Positions 41,955 to 54,428 of a stretch of DNA of 64,000 nucleotides are shown piece by piece; positions within the stretch are counted from its first letter, which is position 1; every line of letters begins with the position of its first letter. A program made the position numbers and the translations under genes. The notes under the pieces are model-generated. The model ran no database searches. It saw only the letters and a program-made list of their open reading frames with translations, and had not been told where the DNA came from. The stretch comes from Viola odorata. Its lineage: Eukaryota > Streptophyta > Magnoliopsida > Malpighiales > Violaceae. Location: NCBI GenBank assembly GCA_963691705.1, contig OY829537.1, positions 73,429,352-73,493,351 on the forward strand, written 5' to 3'.

Positions 41955-42101
41955 GTAATTACTCCTTTTAGAAAAATATATGTTTGCACGTTTTCTCACG
42001 AAAACATTTTTATAGGAACTCGCGCTCCCCTTTTGTTAAAAATCAAATGTATATGCAATTTTTATTTTACGCATCTCTTCTTTTCACATTTTTAATTTCA
42101 G
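41955..42101 (+). other. Putative spliceosomal intron between Ogre protease and RT
   Basis: GTAATT at 41955 and a T-rich acceptor TTTTTAATTTCAG ending 42101 bound 147 nt. The frame stops at the donor (TAA 41956-41958). Joining 41954 to 42102 puts the upstream frame in phase with the RT frame, whose first ATG is at 42103. An intron at this place, between protease and RT, is an established feature of Ogre elements. T-rich composition supports it. No transcript evidence is available here. Confidence 0.75.
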
Positions 42102-42102
42102 G

Positions 42103-43335
42103 ATGAATGTTAGTTCGGATTGTCATGATAAAACCTATGTCTTTACTGGCGAAGAAATCATCGCTACGACCGAAGACAAAGCCGAAATCTCCGACGAACT
42201 GGCCCATTTACTAGAAAGTTCAGAAAAGGAAATAACCCCTCATCGGGAGGAATTGGACGAAGTAAATCTGGGGGCAAGCAACGAGAATCAGAAGCTGGTT
42301 AAGATTGGAACTACCCTGGATACAACCCAGAGAGAAAGGTTGATTTCTCTCCTCAATGACTACTCCGACGTATTCGCATGGTCATACGCCGATATGCTAG
42401 GTCTTAATCCTGGGATAGTCGAGCATCGCATTCCATTAAAACCTGAATTTAAGCCTGTCAAGCAAAAACTTCAGAGGATGCATCCAGACATCCTTCTGAA
42501 AATCAAAGAAGAAGTTACCAAGCAACTAGACGCGGGTTTCTTGAGAGTCACCGAGTACCCAGAATGGATCGCCAATATAGTGCCAGTGCCTAAAAAGGAT
42601 GGGAAAGTTCGCATGTGCGTGGACTTTCGAGATCTCAATCGAACCAGCCCTAAGGACGACTTCCCTCTCCCCCATACCGACATCTTGGTAGATAGTGCTG
42701 CTAGAAATGACATGTTCTCCTTCATGGACAGATTTTTGGGGTACAATCAGATCAAGATGGCACCTGAGGACAGTGAAAAGACGACCTTCATCACGCCCTG
42801 GGGAACCTTCTGCTACAAAGTGATGCCCTTTGGATTAAAAAACACAAGAGCCACGTACGAACGTGCTGTCGTCACCCTTTTCCATGACATGATGCATAAA
42901 GAATTGGAAATATATGTCGACGACGTGATAGCCAAGTCTCGCGGAACGCAAGATCATGTAGACATCCTGAAGAAGGTATTCGAAAGGTTGAGGCAATTTT
43001 AGCTACGGCTCAACCCAGCTAAGTGCACCTTTGGAGTGACCTCCGGAAAGCTGTTAGGATTCATCGTCAGCAACAAAGGCATAGAAGTGGATCCTGATAA
43101 GATAAAAGCAATTCACGAGCTACCCGCTCCCAGCACCGGAACAGAAGTACGAAGCTTCTAAGGACGCATCAACTACATCGCTCACTTTATCAGCCAGTTA
43201 ACACTCACTTGCGAGCCGATGTTCAAAATGCTAAGGAAACACGGAGATACAGAATGGGACGAAGACTGCCAGAAAGCTTTCGAGAAAATCAAGACATATC
43301 TGCAAAGCCCACCGGTACTAGTTCCCTCGACACCA
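42103..43335 (+). pseudogene. Ogre reverse transcriptase
   Basis: Open from 42103 to 43002. Motifs: VFAWSYADMLGLNP, HRIPLKPEFKPVKQKL, NIVPVPKKDGKVRMCVDFRDLN, FPLPHTDILVD, YNQIKMAPEDSEKTTF, FCYKVMPFGLKN and the catalytic EIYVDDVIAKS near 42915. A TAG at 43000 and a TAA at 43158 interrupt the thumb region (NPAKCTFGV, GRINYIAHFISQL). The palm and both catalytic Asp are intact, so this is the best-preserved polymerase in the window. Confidence 0.93.
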
Positions 43336-43770
43336 GGACGTCCCTTGCTCATGTACCTGACAGTCACGGCTAGCGCCATGGGCTGCGTTTTGGGACAGCA
43401 CGACGAGTCAGGAAGGCTTGAACAAGCCATCTACTATCTCAGCAAAAAATTCAACGAGTGCGAGATGCGCTACTCCATGTTAGAACGAACCTGTTGCGCC
43501 CTAGCATGGTGCGCCCGAAGGCTCCGGCAGTACATGTTGTATTACACGACATGGCTAATCTCTCGCATGGATCCCTTGAAGTACATCTTTGAAAACCCAT
43601 ACCTGTCAAGTCGCATTTGTAGATGGCAAGTCTTATTACCTGAGCACGAGATCATCTGTGTAACCCGGAAAGCGGTTAAAGCAAGCGCCCTCACCGATCA
43701 CTTGGCTGATCATGCCTCGGACGAGTATGAGTCGTTGAGCTTCGACTTCCCCGATGAGGACATTATAGTG
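43336..43770 (+). pseudogene. Ogre RNase H (first, retroviral-type)
   Basis: The domain follows RT in frame. RPLLMYLTVTASAMGCVLGQHD, AIYYLSKKFNECEMRYSMLERTCCALAWC and LKYIFENPYLSSRICRWQVLLPEHEI are typical of the Gypsy RNase H. The family's first Asp seems replaced (YLTVTAS), which is usual in Tat elements where the second RNase H takes over. No stops within it. Confidence 0.85.
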
Positions 43771-43796
43771 ATTGAAGATGAGATCGCTGAAGATCT

Positions 43797-44175
43797 CCGA
43801 GAAGATGACTGGTGGACCATGTTCTTCGACGGTGCGGTGAACCTCTCGGGCAAGGGAGTGGGAGCTGTGGTCATAGCCCCAGATGGCCGTCAATTCCCCA
43901 TAGCGTGCAAATTGAACTTCCCATGCACCAATAACATCGCCGAGTATGAGGCATGTATCAGCGCTCTGACAGCAGCCATTGACTTAAAAGTAAAGAAGCT
44001 CCGAATCTTCGGCGATTCAACACTCGTCATTTACCAAGCCCAGGATCTATGGTAGACACGGGATTCCAAGCTCATCCCTTATCAAAAGTTACTCACCCAA
44101 CTCACACGGGAATTCGAGGAAACCAAGTTCGACCGAGTCGACTGAGAAAAGAACTGCTTCGCAGATGCATTAGCC
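43797..44175 (+). pseudogene. Ogre second RNase H (aRNH, archaeal/plant type)
   Basis: WWTMFFDGAVNLSGKGVGAV contains the first catalytic Asp (FFDGA), NIAEYEACISAL the Glu, and IFGDSTLVIYQ the second Asp, the set expected of the archaeal-type RNase H taken up by the Tat lineage. A TAG lies at 44053 and a TGA at 44143; the C-terminal NCFADALATLASM follows with the last Asp. The dual RNase H arrangement is the strongest lineage marker here. Confidence 0.9.
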
Positions 44176-45540
44176 ACATTGGCATCGATGTTCAAGTTAG
44201 AGTACGGAGTAATGCTTCAGCCTCTGTGGGTAGAAGTAAAGGAAACTCCGGCATGCTGCATAGCCTTAGAAGAGGAACCTGATGGGAAGCCTTGGTTCCA
44301 CGACTTAGTACGATTCATCATAAATCGGGAGTATCTACCGGGGGTAAGCCGGGTTAGCAAAAAGACCCTCCAACGCTTAGCGCTAGACTTCTACCTCGAC
44401 GATGAAGTTTTGTATAAGAGGAGAGCTGATGGAGCTTTGCTTCGTTGCGTCACCATGGCCGAGGCAAAGACAATAATAACGGAGATCCACGAAGGGGTTT
44501 GTTCCACGCACGCAAGTGGGCACATGATGGCAAGACGGATAATGAGGCAAGGTTATTTTTGGCTCACAATCGAACGAGATTGCATCGACTATTTCCCGAA
44601 GTGCCACAAATGCCAAATTTACGCAGACCATATCCATGTCCCTCCAGCCCCTCTCTTCAGCATGACATCGCCTTGGCCTTTTACGATGTGGGGAATCGAC
44701 ATCATCGGCCAAATTCACCCAACAACCTCTAATGGCCATCGCTTCATCCTCGTAGCAATTGACTACTTCACCAAATGGGTATAGGTCGCCTCTTACTCCA
44801 ACATCACTCAGAAAACAACCATGCGATTCATTAAGAGAAATATCATTTGTCGTCATGGGGTCCCAGAAACCATCATCACGGACAACGGCACCAATCTCAA
44901 CGGGAAGATGATCGACGGTCTTTACCAACGTTGGAAGGTGAAGCACCGAAACTTGTCACCATATCAACCAAAGATGAATGACGCAGTCGAAGCGGCAAAC
45001 AAAAACCTGAAGAGGATCATCCAAAAGATGGTAATCACTCACAAAGATTGGCATGACATGCTTCCCTTCGCACTACATGCTTACCGAATAGCAACCCGCA
45101 CGTCTACAGGGGCAACTCCCTACTCATTAGTTTACGGCATGGAAGTCGTAATTCCTCTTGAGGTAGAAATCCCTTCTCTCAGAATCCTGGCAGAGTCTGA
45201 AGTAGAAGAATCAGATTGGGCAAGAGTGAGGTACGAGCAGCTGAACCCCCTTCCCGAAAAGCGCTTGGCCGCTATCTGCCATACGCAATTATATTAGCAA
45301 AGAATGGCCAACGCTTATAACAAAAAAGTACGACCTCGCAAATTCGAGGCTGGGGATTTAGTGTTGAAGAAGATTCTTCCTCACTAGGAGGCTAGTCAAG
45401 GAAAATGGGCCCTAAGGTACGAGGGCTCGTATCTGGTCAAAAGTGCATTCTCAGGGGGTGCCCTAATGCTAACCAACATGGATGGAGATGATCTCCTGAG
45501 ACCGGTAAATGTCGATGCAGTCAAGAGATACTTCGCCTGA
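44176..45540 (+). pseudogene. Ogre integrase
   Basis: The HHCC zinc site is present (EIHEGVCSTHASGHMMARRI, then CHKCQIYAD, about 44485-44630). The core has Asp in MWGIDIIGQIHP (about 44695), Asp in IITDNGTNLNGKM (about 44880) and Glu in PKMNDAVEAANKNL (about 44990). The C-terminal domain has KVRPRKFEAGDLVLKK (about 45325) and GALMLTNMDGDDLLRPVN before the stop at 45538. Stops at 44783, 45297 and 45386 break the frame. All three catalytic residues survive. No chromodomain. Confidence 0.92.
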
Positions 45541-47100
45541 AGCATCGCGAACTGAGCGTTCGGCCAGACCAAGGACATAGGGTTTTATCATGGCAATCTG
45601 GCACAAGCATTTGTCCTGAAATTAATAAAACAAGTTTTTTTTCCGGAGATGCTTATTATTTTAAAACTTGTTGTCCCCTTCTTTTTCTTAAAATTGTGAG
45701 ATGACAAAAGGAGGCATGGCATAGATGGCTCCCTAGGAGTAGCTCGGGACGTAAGACATGTCACTTAGACTAACGCCACTAATCAATCTTAAGTTTTGCA
45801 GGGACGTAAGGTCTCACGCCTTATCTCGTCATCCCGATAGAACCAGAGAGTTCCGCTCGTGGCAGCTCTTGAATTGCCGTAGCAGGCCACCTTCAAGAGC
45901 GAATCAGGAAAGATTTTAAGACAAACCATCACCATATAAAGCGAAATTTATTTTCCTCACAGTGCTACCAGCGCAGCCGGCATCGCAAACAACCGGTCTC
46001 AAAGGACTGAATGCTGGACCAAAGTCACAAAGCCCATCCTACGCCGACTGAGCTGTCGGAACACTAGCAACATCGGCTCCCATCTCCGTTCACCTATTCG
46101 GAGGGGCTCATCACCAAAATTCCATGGTCGCCAGGCGCACCTTTGCAGGCAGAACTCCGGGAAAAAGCACGACAAAAAGTTGTCCTCCTAGGACCACCAT
46201 CAACATACTTAATGTGGTCTTGTTCAAGAAGTTTCCCAACATCCGCACCATGATCAACACGGTGAAGATCAATCCTTTAGTTGAGAGACAGCCAGGCTGT
46301 AAGTATCACCCACGCCGAGGCAGGAGCTGCGGCAAAGCATCTAAAAACAAAGCCATCATCAACCAACATCTGATGCCAGTCACGCTGTAGTGACCCACGG
46401 ATGGCCCGTCTAAAAGGGAGAGATTAACACTCATCAATCACGTTACTTTTGTTAAAAATTGTCTTGCATTTACTCCTCATTTGTTCTCGCCATATCCTTT
46501 TCAGGGACGAGGTCACCCCCATTCGTTGCCTGCATAAGAACGGTAAGCATACGCCCTTGCAGCCCCGCTGCACATTTCGGGGACAGAGGGTTTTCCCCTT
46601 TATCCCCGAGCAATCACGAAGCCAATCAACGAAGGTCTAGCGAGGACCAGTAAGCAAATGGACAAAATGCGGACCTCATCCTCACTTCGACTCGGATCGA
46701 CAGTTCCCGCAAAGCAGCTGAAAAAGAAACCAATCAAAGCAAAGCGTCCCAGAACTGGGACCACGTCGTAGGCACCCTCGAAAGGCCGCGCTAAAGGAAG
46801 GGAGAATCCCTGAACTTATCTCGTTTTCCTTTTTCAGATTAATTTCCCTTTCTGCTCTGTTGTCCCCTCTACATCTCACAGGGACTTGAAGCATCTTACT
46901 GTCATCCGCATGGAGCTTGTGGAAGACGCCCTTGCAGCCCTGCTGCACATCTTAGGGGAGTCCATCTTTCTTTCCCCTTATTTAAATTTGTTTTCATTCC
47001 TGCTCGCTTTGTTAGCTTTAAGTCGAGTACGGTCGTCTGGCCCACTGGGGGCAACCTTAGGTTCTCGTTAGAACCTTGCAAATGAGTCGTCCCCCACATC
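45541..47100 (+). other. Ogre 3' untranslated region, part 1, with a diverged duplication
   Basis: No gene. Two similar segments of about 130 bp (about 46490-46620 and 46855-46985) share a (G/C)AGGGAC, a CGCCCTTGCAGCCC(C/T)GCTGCACAT core, and a GGGGA...TTTCCCCTT end, about 375 bp apart. Small open frames here are not conserved. Confidence 0.6.
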
Positions 47101-47103
47101 CTA

Positions 47104-47215
47104 GCAATCAAACTATCAATCAATCAAACCATCAATCAATCAAAAATAAAAAATCATCAAACTATCAATCAATCAAATCATCAATCAATCAAAAATCAAA
47201 AATCAATCAAAATCC
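47104..47215 (+). repeat. ATCAATCA simple repeat
   Basis: About 110 bases of CAATCAAA/TATCAATC variants. Confidence 0.9.
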
Positions 47216-48690
47216 CTTTTTAGCCCGGCTAAAACAAAATCATACTACTCTTATAAGCATTTTCATGCATTGCAAAGGTCGGGAATGTTCAATCCCTCTG
47301 TTAAATAAAGCATCCATCTAAATTACATGTCATGCATGATAATACTTGTTTGCTTTTATATCCGTGGTTTGCTCCGACGTAAGCAGTCATAAACAAATCC
47401 CGGTAAACATCTTTGAGCCATCGCGTCATATCCTTCATGAGTGTAAGGGCCTGACTAGATACTAGTTGAGTTCGCATAATATCCAGGGTACATGCGCAAT
47501 TAGACATGGGATAGCTATAAAATGACGTGGGACTTTTACGATCTTCTTAATTTTTTTCATTTTCTTCCCTCTTTCCACCACATATGCCATCACTCCTACC
47601 AAAACCTTCATTATCACTCATACCCCGGGAGCCAAGGAGCAGTCTCAGCTAAGATTGCTAGACAGAAATAAAAGCATGCCAAGTTCAAGTTCACCACGAA
47701 GGAGACGGAAAAGGTCGCCGAAAGATCGCTGAGAGCCATCACCAAAGAAAGACCAAAAACCCGAAGATGAAGGCCGAGGTTTTAAGCCAAAACGAGAAGA
47801 GATCAAGACAAAGGTTGTGCTTGCTCTGCTCTGTTGCATTTCAACTCAAATCAAAAAGGGAAAAAAAAGGAGAGAAAAAAAAAGAAAAGAAAAGAGAGGG
47901 GAAAAGGGAAAAGAAAAGAAAAGAGAGAAATGTTCAGAGACATTCGAAGAATACAAACAATCGAAGAGCCGAAGCAAGCACAGCCCGGGGACAGCTAAAC
48001 TCGAGAAAACTCGAAGAAAACATTCCTAGTAAAGACTCGAGAAAAAGGGCCCAAAGCCAACTCGAGAAATCTCAAAGCAAGCATCCCTAGTAAGGACTCG
48101 AAAAGAAAAGGGCCCAAGGCCAACTCAAGTAGCAAGTCGCAAAAAGAACAGCGACGACACTCCCCAATGAAGACTCGAGCAAAGGGCCCCTAGCCAAACG
48201 GAAAGCACCCCCAGCAAGGATCCCAGAGCTCACGCACTCGGTCGAGAAAGCATCCCCGGCAAAAGGCGAAAGAACTCGCGTACCTCACCCTCAGCAGGGC
48301 CAACCGACAAAGCATCATTCAGCAAAAACCTTCCAACTCATCAAAAAGCACATCTTTACCAAAACAAGCTCCTTTTCGGACATTTTATGTCCTTTCATTA
48401 TTTTCCATAAAAGTCCCATCAATTATTAGAATGCCCATGCATGTGCATCTTCATTTGAAGTCTATTCACTCGGATTGACATTGCGAATTGAAAATTATGT
48501 ATCATGTTAGTTACATCTTTGTGAGCGTAAAACACTTAGCCTTGTTTCAGAGCGTGAGTGCAAACATTAATATCAGGTGAGGACTGCTTACGGCTGCAAT
48601 TCGTGGGAAAGTCTTGTCCTTGGGGTCGTTACCTCCTGAGCAGGATGCAGGCGCAGTCTAGGTTCGTATCAAGGCCGCTGGTAACAAAAG
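47216..48690 (+). other. Ogre 3' untranslated region, part 2
   Basis: Non-coding. A GAAAAG/GGAAAA purine run spans about 47850-47935. From about 47995 to 48240 a loose repeat of ACTCGAGAAA and GGGCCCAAAGCCAA recurs every 60-70 bases, followed by CAGCAA/GGCAAA-rich sequence. No gene seen. Confidence 0.6.
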
Positions 48691-48699
48691 CATCTCTCC

Positions 48700-50290
48700 C
48701 CTCCTAGAGTGATCATTTGCATTTTTCTCCTCCCAGAGTGACAACATGCATTTTTCTCCTCCCAGAGTGACCTTAGTTTAAATTTTCGCATTTCACGTCT
48801 TCTCCTATGGGAATTGACGTTGTTTACATTTCTGTACTGCATTTCCTCCTCCCAGAGTGACATCATGCATTTTTCTCCTCCCAGAGTGACATCATGCATT
48901 TTTCTCCTCCCAGAGTGACAGCATCAGCATTTTTCTCCTCCCAGAGTGACCTTAGTTTAAATTTCTGCATTTCACGTCTTCTCCTACGGGAATTGACGTT
49001 GTTTACATTTCTGTACTGCATTTCCTCCTCCCAGAGTGACATCATGCATCTCTTCTCCTCCCAGAGTGACATCATGCATTAAGTTTCCGCATTTCACGTC
49101 TTCTCCTACGGGAATTGACGTTGTTTACATTTCTGTACTGCATTTCCTCCTCCTAGAGTGACATCATGCATCTCTTCTCCTCCCAGAGTGACATCATGCA
49201 TCTCTTCTCCTCGCAGAGTGACATCATGTATTTCTTCTCCTCCCAGAGTGACATCATGCATTTCTTCTCCTCTCAGAGTGACATCATGCATTTTTCTCCT
49301 CCCAGAGTGACATCATTTACATAATTCTACATTTCTGCATAATTATTATTTCCTCCTAGAGTGACATCAGGCATTTTCCTCCTCCTAGAGTGACACCATT
49401 TGTATCTCCTCCTCCCAGAGTGACATCATTAGGACAAATCGTTCGTACATCTACGAATCACGCGTTACCTCCCTAAGCAATGTTTGTTGCATGTCAGACC
49501 CCCCAGTGGAGCCGTCATTTACATTTTCATAAAATTACCTTCGATTCCTGTCAAAGTAGTCGTCATTTACATTTTCTGTAACTTATGTTTCTCTCGATAT
49601 CCGAATAGATCTAAGTTTATATCTTTGCAGGGCATCCGACGAACCTATCTCCTCCCAGAGTGACATCAACAAACCTATCTCCTCCCAGAGTGACATCAAC
49701 CAAATACCTCCTCCCAGAGTGACAGCAACCAACTATCTCCTCCCAGAGTGACATCAAAAGCATACCTCCTCCTAGAGTGACATCTACAATATACCTCCTC
49801 CCAGAGTGACATCAATTTACCTCCTCCCAGAGTGACATCCAAAAATATACCTCCTCCTAGAGTGACATCAACCAACTATCTCCTCCCAGAGTGACGTCCA
49901 TGAATAAAATCATCAATTTTATAGACATTTTTAATCCCCAGTGACAGCATCCATTCCCTCATCACCAAACAACACCATCAAAAGCATATCTCCTCCTAGA
50001 GTGACCTCAACTTACCTCCTCCCAGAGTGACATTCAACAAACTACCTCCTCCCAGAGGGACGACAAAATATATATCTCCTCCCAGAGTGACAGCAACAAT
50101 ATACCTCCTCCCAGAGTGACAGCAATGATGTACCTCCTCCCAGAGTGACATCAATCAACTATCTCCTCCCAGAGCGACATCAACGAATAACCTCAACGAA
50201 TTTATCTCCTCCCAGAGCGACATCGACAGATCACCTCCTCCCCGAGTGACCGCAGTCCACCTCCTCCAAGAGCGACATCATCACTGTAAA
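48700..50290 (+). repeat. Ogre 3' tandem array, CTCCTCCCAGAGTGACATCA family
   Basis: About 35-40 copies of CTCCTCCCAGAGTGACATCA or close forms, 26-31 bases apart, in two blocks (about 48700-49430 and 49645-50290). The first block has a higher-order unit: a CCTTAGTTTAAATTTC, CATTTCACGTCTTCTCCTA and GGGAATTGACGTTGTTTACA segment at about 48770, 48950 and 49085. Tandem arrays near the 3' LTR are common in Ogre/Tat elements and can seed satellites. Confidence 0.92.
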
Positions 50291-50342
50291 CTGAGGTAAG
50301 ACCCGCTGCGTCACCAAAATTTGAATATGTAGGGGCAACCGT

Positions 50343-50390
50343 CTTTACTGCTTATCAAATACTTCGATAAGACAGTAAAGAGGGGGCAAC
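50343..50390 (+). other. Hairpin and polypurine tract before Ogre LTR 2
   Basis: CTTTACTGCTTATC (50343-50356) pairs with GATAAGACAGTAAAG (50366-50380), with one bulged base and a 9-base loop. The tract GTAAAGAGGGGGCAAC (50375-50390) follows and overlaps the stem, directly before the LTR start at 50391. Confidence 0.75.
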
Positions 50391-53300
50391 TGTTGATACC
50401 CGAATTTTGACGCCATTTTTCATTAATTTAGCATTTCTGTTATTTAGTTAATTTACTGTCATTTTTAGTTGATTTACTGTCGCTAGCATTTTTAAGTGTT
50501 TCATCGCATTTTAGCATCGTCGTTAGCATCGTCAGCTTTCGAAATCACATTTTTAAGTTTTCGTCGCATATTTTCATTATTATTATCATTAGTATTTTTT
50601 AGCCTTAAAAATCACATTTTTTTATTATCTGGCAGTCGTTTGCTAGTTTTTTCTTCGTTCTAGGCCATCACACGAATTTTAGGATTTTTAGTTTTTTAGC
50701 GCATTTTTAGTTTATTTATTATTTTTTCGTTCGAGCTTTTATTCGACCCGAGTAAGTTCACTCGGACAATAGCTTGAATTTGAAATATTTTCCATCAACT
50801 AGTTGCTAGCCTTTTTTCGTTCGCAATGATCTACAGCGTTTCGTGTAATTTTTGGCGTAACGTCATTATTTTTCCGTCCGAACGTTTCACATTTTTGAAC
50901 GAGAAAATAAACAAGTTAAACGAAAAAATTTCATCATTCGTTGTAGACGGTTAAACCCATCATATTTTTCTCTACGCGCTGGCACCTTCGGCTCAAAAAG
51001 TCAGAACGTTTGCTCGCACGAATCGGCTCGAGGCTTTTTAAATAAGACTTAAAGGGCCCTTGATCACAACCGTTGATCTGGTCAACCAAGAAAAGTCAAC
51101 CAGATCAACGGTTGACAAATTAAAGGCCATGGTGCGCATGCACCATAGACGTGAAGAGGCAGCGGAGCAGGCCACCAAGCTGCCTGCTCCCGTCGTTTCC
51201 TAGCCTGCTCCTGCCGTTTCCCGTCCCATCCACCATCATCATGCCCACCGTAGCTGCAACCTCTCCTCCCCTAGCCACCCCGACGTCATCACCTCGCCTC
51301 CACCGACTCAAAAATCCTATAAATAGCGAGCCACTCTCGACGTTTCAAGCGCACCAATTTGGCAAGAAACCCTTGCTTCTTCTCCCTCTGATCAATTGCT
51401 CATTTAGAGCGATAATCATCCAGTTTAAAATTTTGGCAGTAAGCTTTCTCTCTCTAGCCGATTTTCGTTTCTTTAAGCATTTTCTTCTTTAAATTCGTTT
51501 GGCTTGATCGTGAGTAGATAAATTTCTTATTTTTGCGCCATTAATTCATGCGCATGATGTAGATTAAATACACGTTTTCAATTTAAGAAATCGTTAGCTA
51601 GATTGTGTGAATTAATTAGTTTTTGATAATTAACAGTTTTGTCATTTTTTTCGAAATTAAACTTTGTATGTTTTGAAATAAAATTCGAGCTTCGTACGGT
51701 AGAGACGCCGTCGAGGAGATGAGCGTCTCGGTATGAAGATCGCAAGAAATGGACAATGCTAGCCGGAGTTTGGCCGCCGGCAGTAGCGCCAGCGACCAAA
51801 GGAGAGGACGATGAATAGTGCCATGCAAGGCCTATTCATCCGTCCTTGGTGATGGGCTCGGCCATCACCCTCCCTTTTATTTTTCATGGGCCAGGCACTA
51901 TTCCTGGCCCATTTTCATTTTCCTTTCACTTTATTAGTTAGGCCCAACCCATTTTCATTTCTTTCCGAGATTTCGGATCACGCTTTTCCGTAAAAATATA
52001 TCGTATGCTTTGTATGATTATTTTCCGTACTATCAACTGTTTTATCTTCTGTACATTTTCAACTGTTTAATTTATTCGCACTTTAAATTTTCGCAATTTA
52101 CTTTTGGCAATTTAAATTCAATCATTCATTTTACCGCCTACATGGTCAGTCGCATTTTAATTTTCGTAAATTTCAACTGCTTTATTTTTTTGCAAGCTGC
52201 TGGAAATTCTTCCGCAACATCAACTGTTTTATTTTCTATAATATCAACTGTTTTAATTTTCCGCAACATCAACTGCTTTAATTTTTCGCAAGCTACTGGA
52301 AATTCTTCCGCAACATCAACTGTTTTATTTTCTGCAAATATCAATTGTCTTATTTTCTGCAAATATCAATTGTTTTATTTTCTGCAAATATCAAACTGCT
52401 TATTTTCCTGCAAATATCAAATTGCTTATTTCCTGCAAATATCAATTGTTTTATTTTATGCAAATCATCAACTGTTTTAATTCCCTGTAAAATCGTCAAC
52501 TGCATTTAATTTTTCTGCACTTATCAAACAGCATTAAATTTCGTATGCGTTAAATCCATCATTTCTTGCATGCAATCAACTCAGCATTTAATTTCGTATG
52601 CGTCAAATCAATCATTTCTCGCATGCAATCAACTCAGCATTTTAATTTCGTATGCGTCAAATCAATCATTTCTCGCATGCAATCAACTCAGCATTTAAAT
52701 TTCGTATGCGTTAAATCCATCATTTCTCGCATCCAATCAACTCAGCATTTAATTTCGTGTGCGTTAAATCCATCATTTCTCTCATGCAATCAACTCAGCA
52801 TTTAAATTTCGTATACGTTAAACCCATCATTTCTCGCATGCAATCAATTCAGCATTTAAATCTCGTATGCGTTAAATCCATCATTTCTCGCATGCAATCA
52901 ACTGTCATTTAAATTCTCGCATTCTTAAAATTGCTTATCGATTTCTCAAGCTATCGCTAACACTCTCATTTTGTAGGTTTTAATTTCAAAGCTTCGCTTG
53001 AAAGTACGCCTTTCGCTCCTTTTTATTTATTCAACGCTTTTTGTACATATTAATCGTACGCATGATATATAGAATTGCTAGAACTAAAATCAACTCACAT
53101 GAACAACGTGTTTAAAGATTCGCTTAAAATGCCATGTTCACATGATTTTAAATTCTCGCCTATATTGACTGCATGTACATGGGGACTTTCGATCCCACAT
53201 CCATTTATCATTTCAAAAATCTATCATTTAATCTGTACTTTGCTAAGCTATCCATGATAGAATCATTTAGTAATTAATTTAATCATGCATTGGCCCGATG

Positions 53301-53844
53301 ATGAAATAGAGGGCGCTCATTCAGTCTTTCAGAAAATTCAGTCCCATCACGTTACGGTCAGGAATAATCAGTCGGTCTTGATAAACGGTAACCCCGTCCG
53401 AAAGACGTTCAAACGGTAACCCCATCCAACGATTAATTATTTCTGAATGGTCACGATCATAGAAAAGACTAAAGTGACGATTCCTCTAAGGGCCCCCTTT
53501 TCAAAACAAAGCGCATTTTCATCAAACACCTTTTAAAACACCTCTCTCATCAACCGGTAACCGTTTTCGGATGTGACTCGGGTGCCTAACACCTTCTCGA
53601 GATCATAATACGACCCCGAACCTTTTGTCTAGGGTCCAGACCCCCTTTTTGTGCCTTTAGTTTTTTATTTATTATATTTCTTATGCCATGACGATTAAGG
53701 TTCCCTAAGACCTAGCAACCAAATTAGGGTGGCGACTTTATTGCATGCTGCTAGGTGTCCCTTTTACGCCGAGCATCTGAAGGTCTCAAATTTTGTTGCA
53801 CACTCGCGAATTGTGTCTTTTCGTAATTTTCGTGGGGAGCGACA
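50391..53844 (+). repeat. Ogre LTR 2, shared by both internal regions
   Basis: Partner of 29932-33287, starting TGTTGATACCCG and ending GGGGAGCGACA. It keeps the inverted repeat (51067-51114, perfect), TATA box (51318-51325) and the 53-54-bp array (about 52533-52912). Near 53767-53792 it has a 26-base GCCGAGCATCTGAAGG... stretch where LTR 1 has about 10 bases. It is followed by a primer site and a new internal region, not by host DNA. Confidence 0.93.
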
Positions 53845-53847
53845 GTT

Positions 53848-53865
53848 TGGCGACTTCACTAGGGA
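53848..53865 (+). other. Primer-binding site of the second Ogre copy
   Basis: TGGCGACTTCACTAGGGA follows LTR 2 at the same three-base spacing as in copy 1 and differs from it at one base. Confidence 0.85.
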
Positions 53866-54428
53866 CTAGTAGGGTCGGAGCCGATTTTATCTTTTTAGAG
53901 AGGTGTTTTGTTTGTCTATTTATTTATTTGCTTCGATCAATTGCTGGTCTGTTCATTTATTTGCTTTATCAATTGTCATATGCATTTCATAGCGCCCTAC
54001 ACCCAGGGGACAATTACCAAATTAGGAGGGGTAGTAGTGACGCCCTAGGACACATGTCCTGGGTAGTGTTCACCAATCCCAACTCGGATGAACCCCTAAA
54101 GCCAGTCGAAAGGTTACACGATTTCGCAAGGAATCGGGACACTAGACGACACTTTAGGGACCTTTTCATGGTATCATCCGGGAACCATTCAAGCCAGTTA
54201 GAAATGTCGGAATCAGAGCCCCAGCACGTGCATCATGATTATACCTGTTTGTCATGGCTCTATTTGTCTTGTTGGCATATTGACATGATTTTTCTGTTAT
54301 ACGAACTGCGGATTTCTCACACGCACAGTTTTACTTAGCACTTAAAATTTTATTTTTGTCCCACAGGACCCATTTTGCTCATTCGCTATGATAGAACCTA
54401 TGTTACTTTCACTTGATATTTTTGGGGG

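Noticed and set aside
47767..48090. Lys/Glu/Arg-rich frame
   Set aside because: Translation of a GAAAAG purine run in the Ogre 3' untranslated region.
48669..49291. Open frames on the minus strand reading MHDVTLGGEE repeats, and plus-strand frames across the same array
   Set aside because: They are products of the CTCCTCCCAGAGTGACATCA tandem array, whose period keeps frames open by chance. No start context or conserved domain.
48700..50290. Regular repeats that look like a CRISPR array
   Set aside because: The spacers are only 6-12 bases, the repeats vary, and the context is the 3' end of a plant Ogre element.
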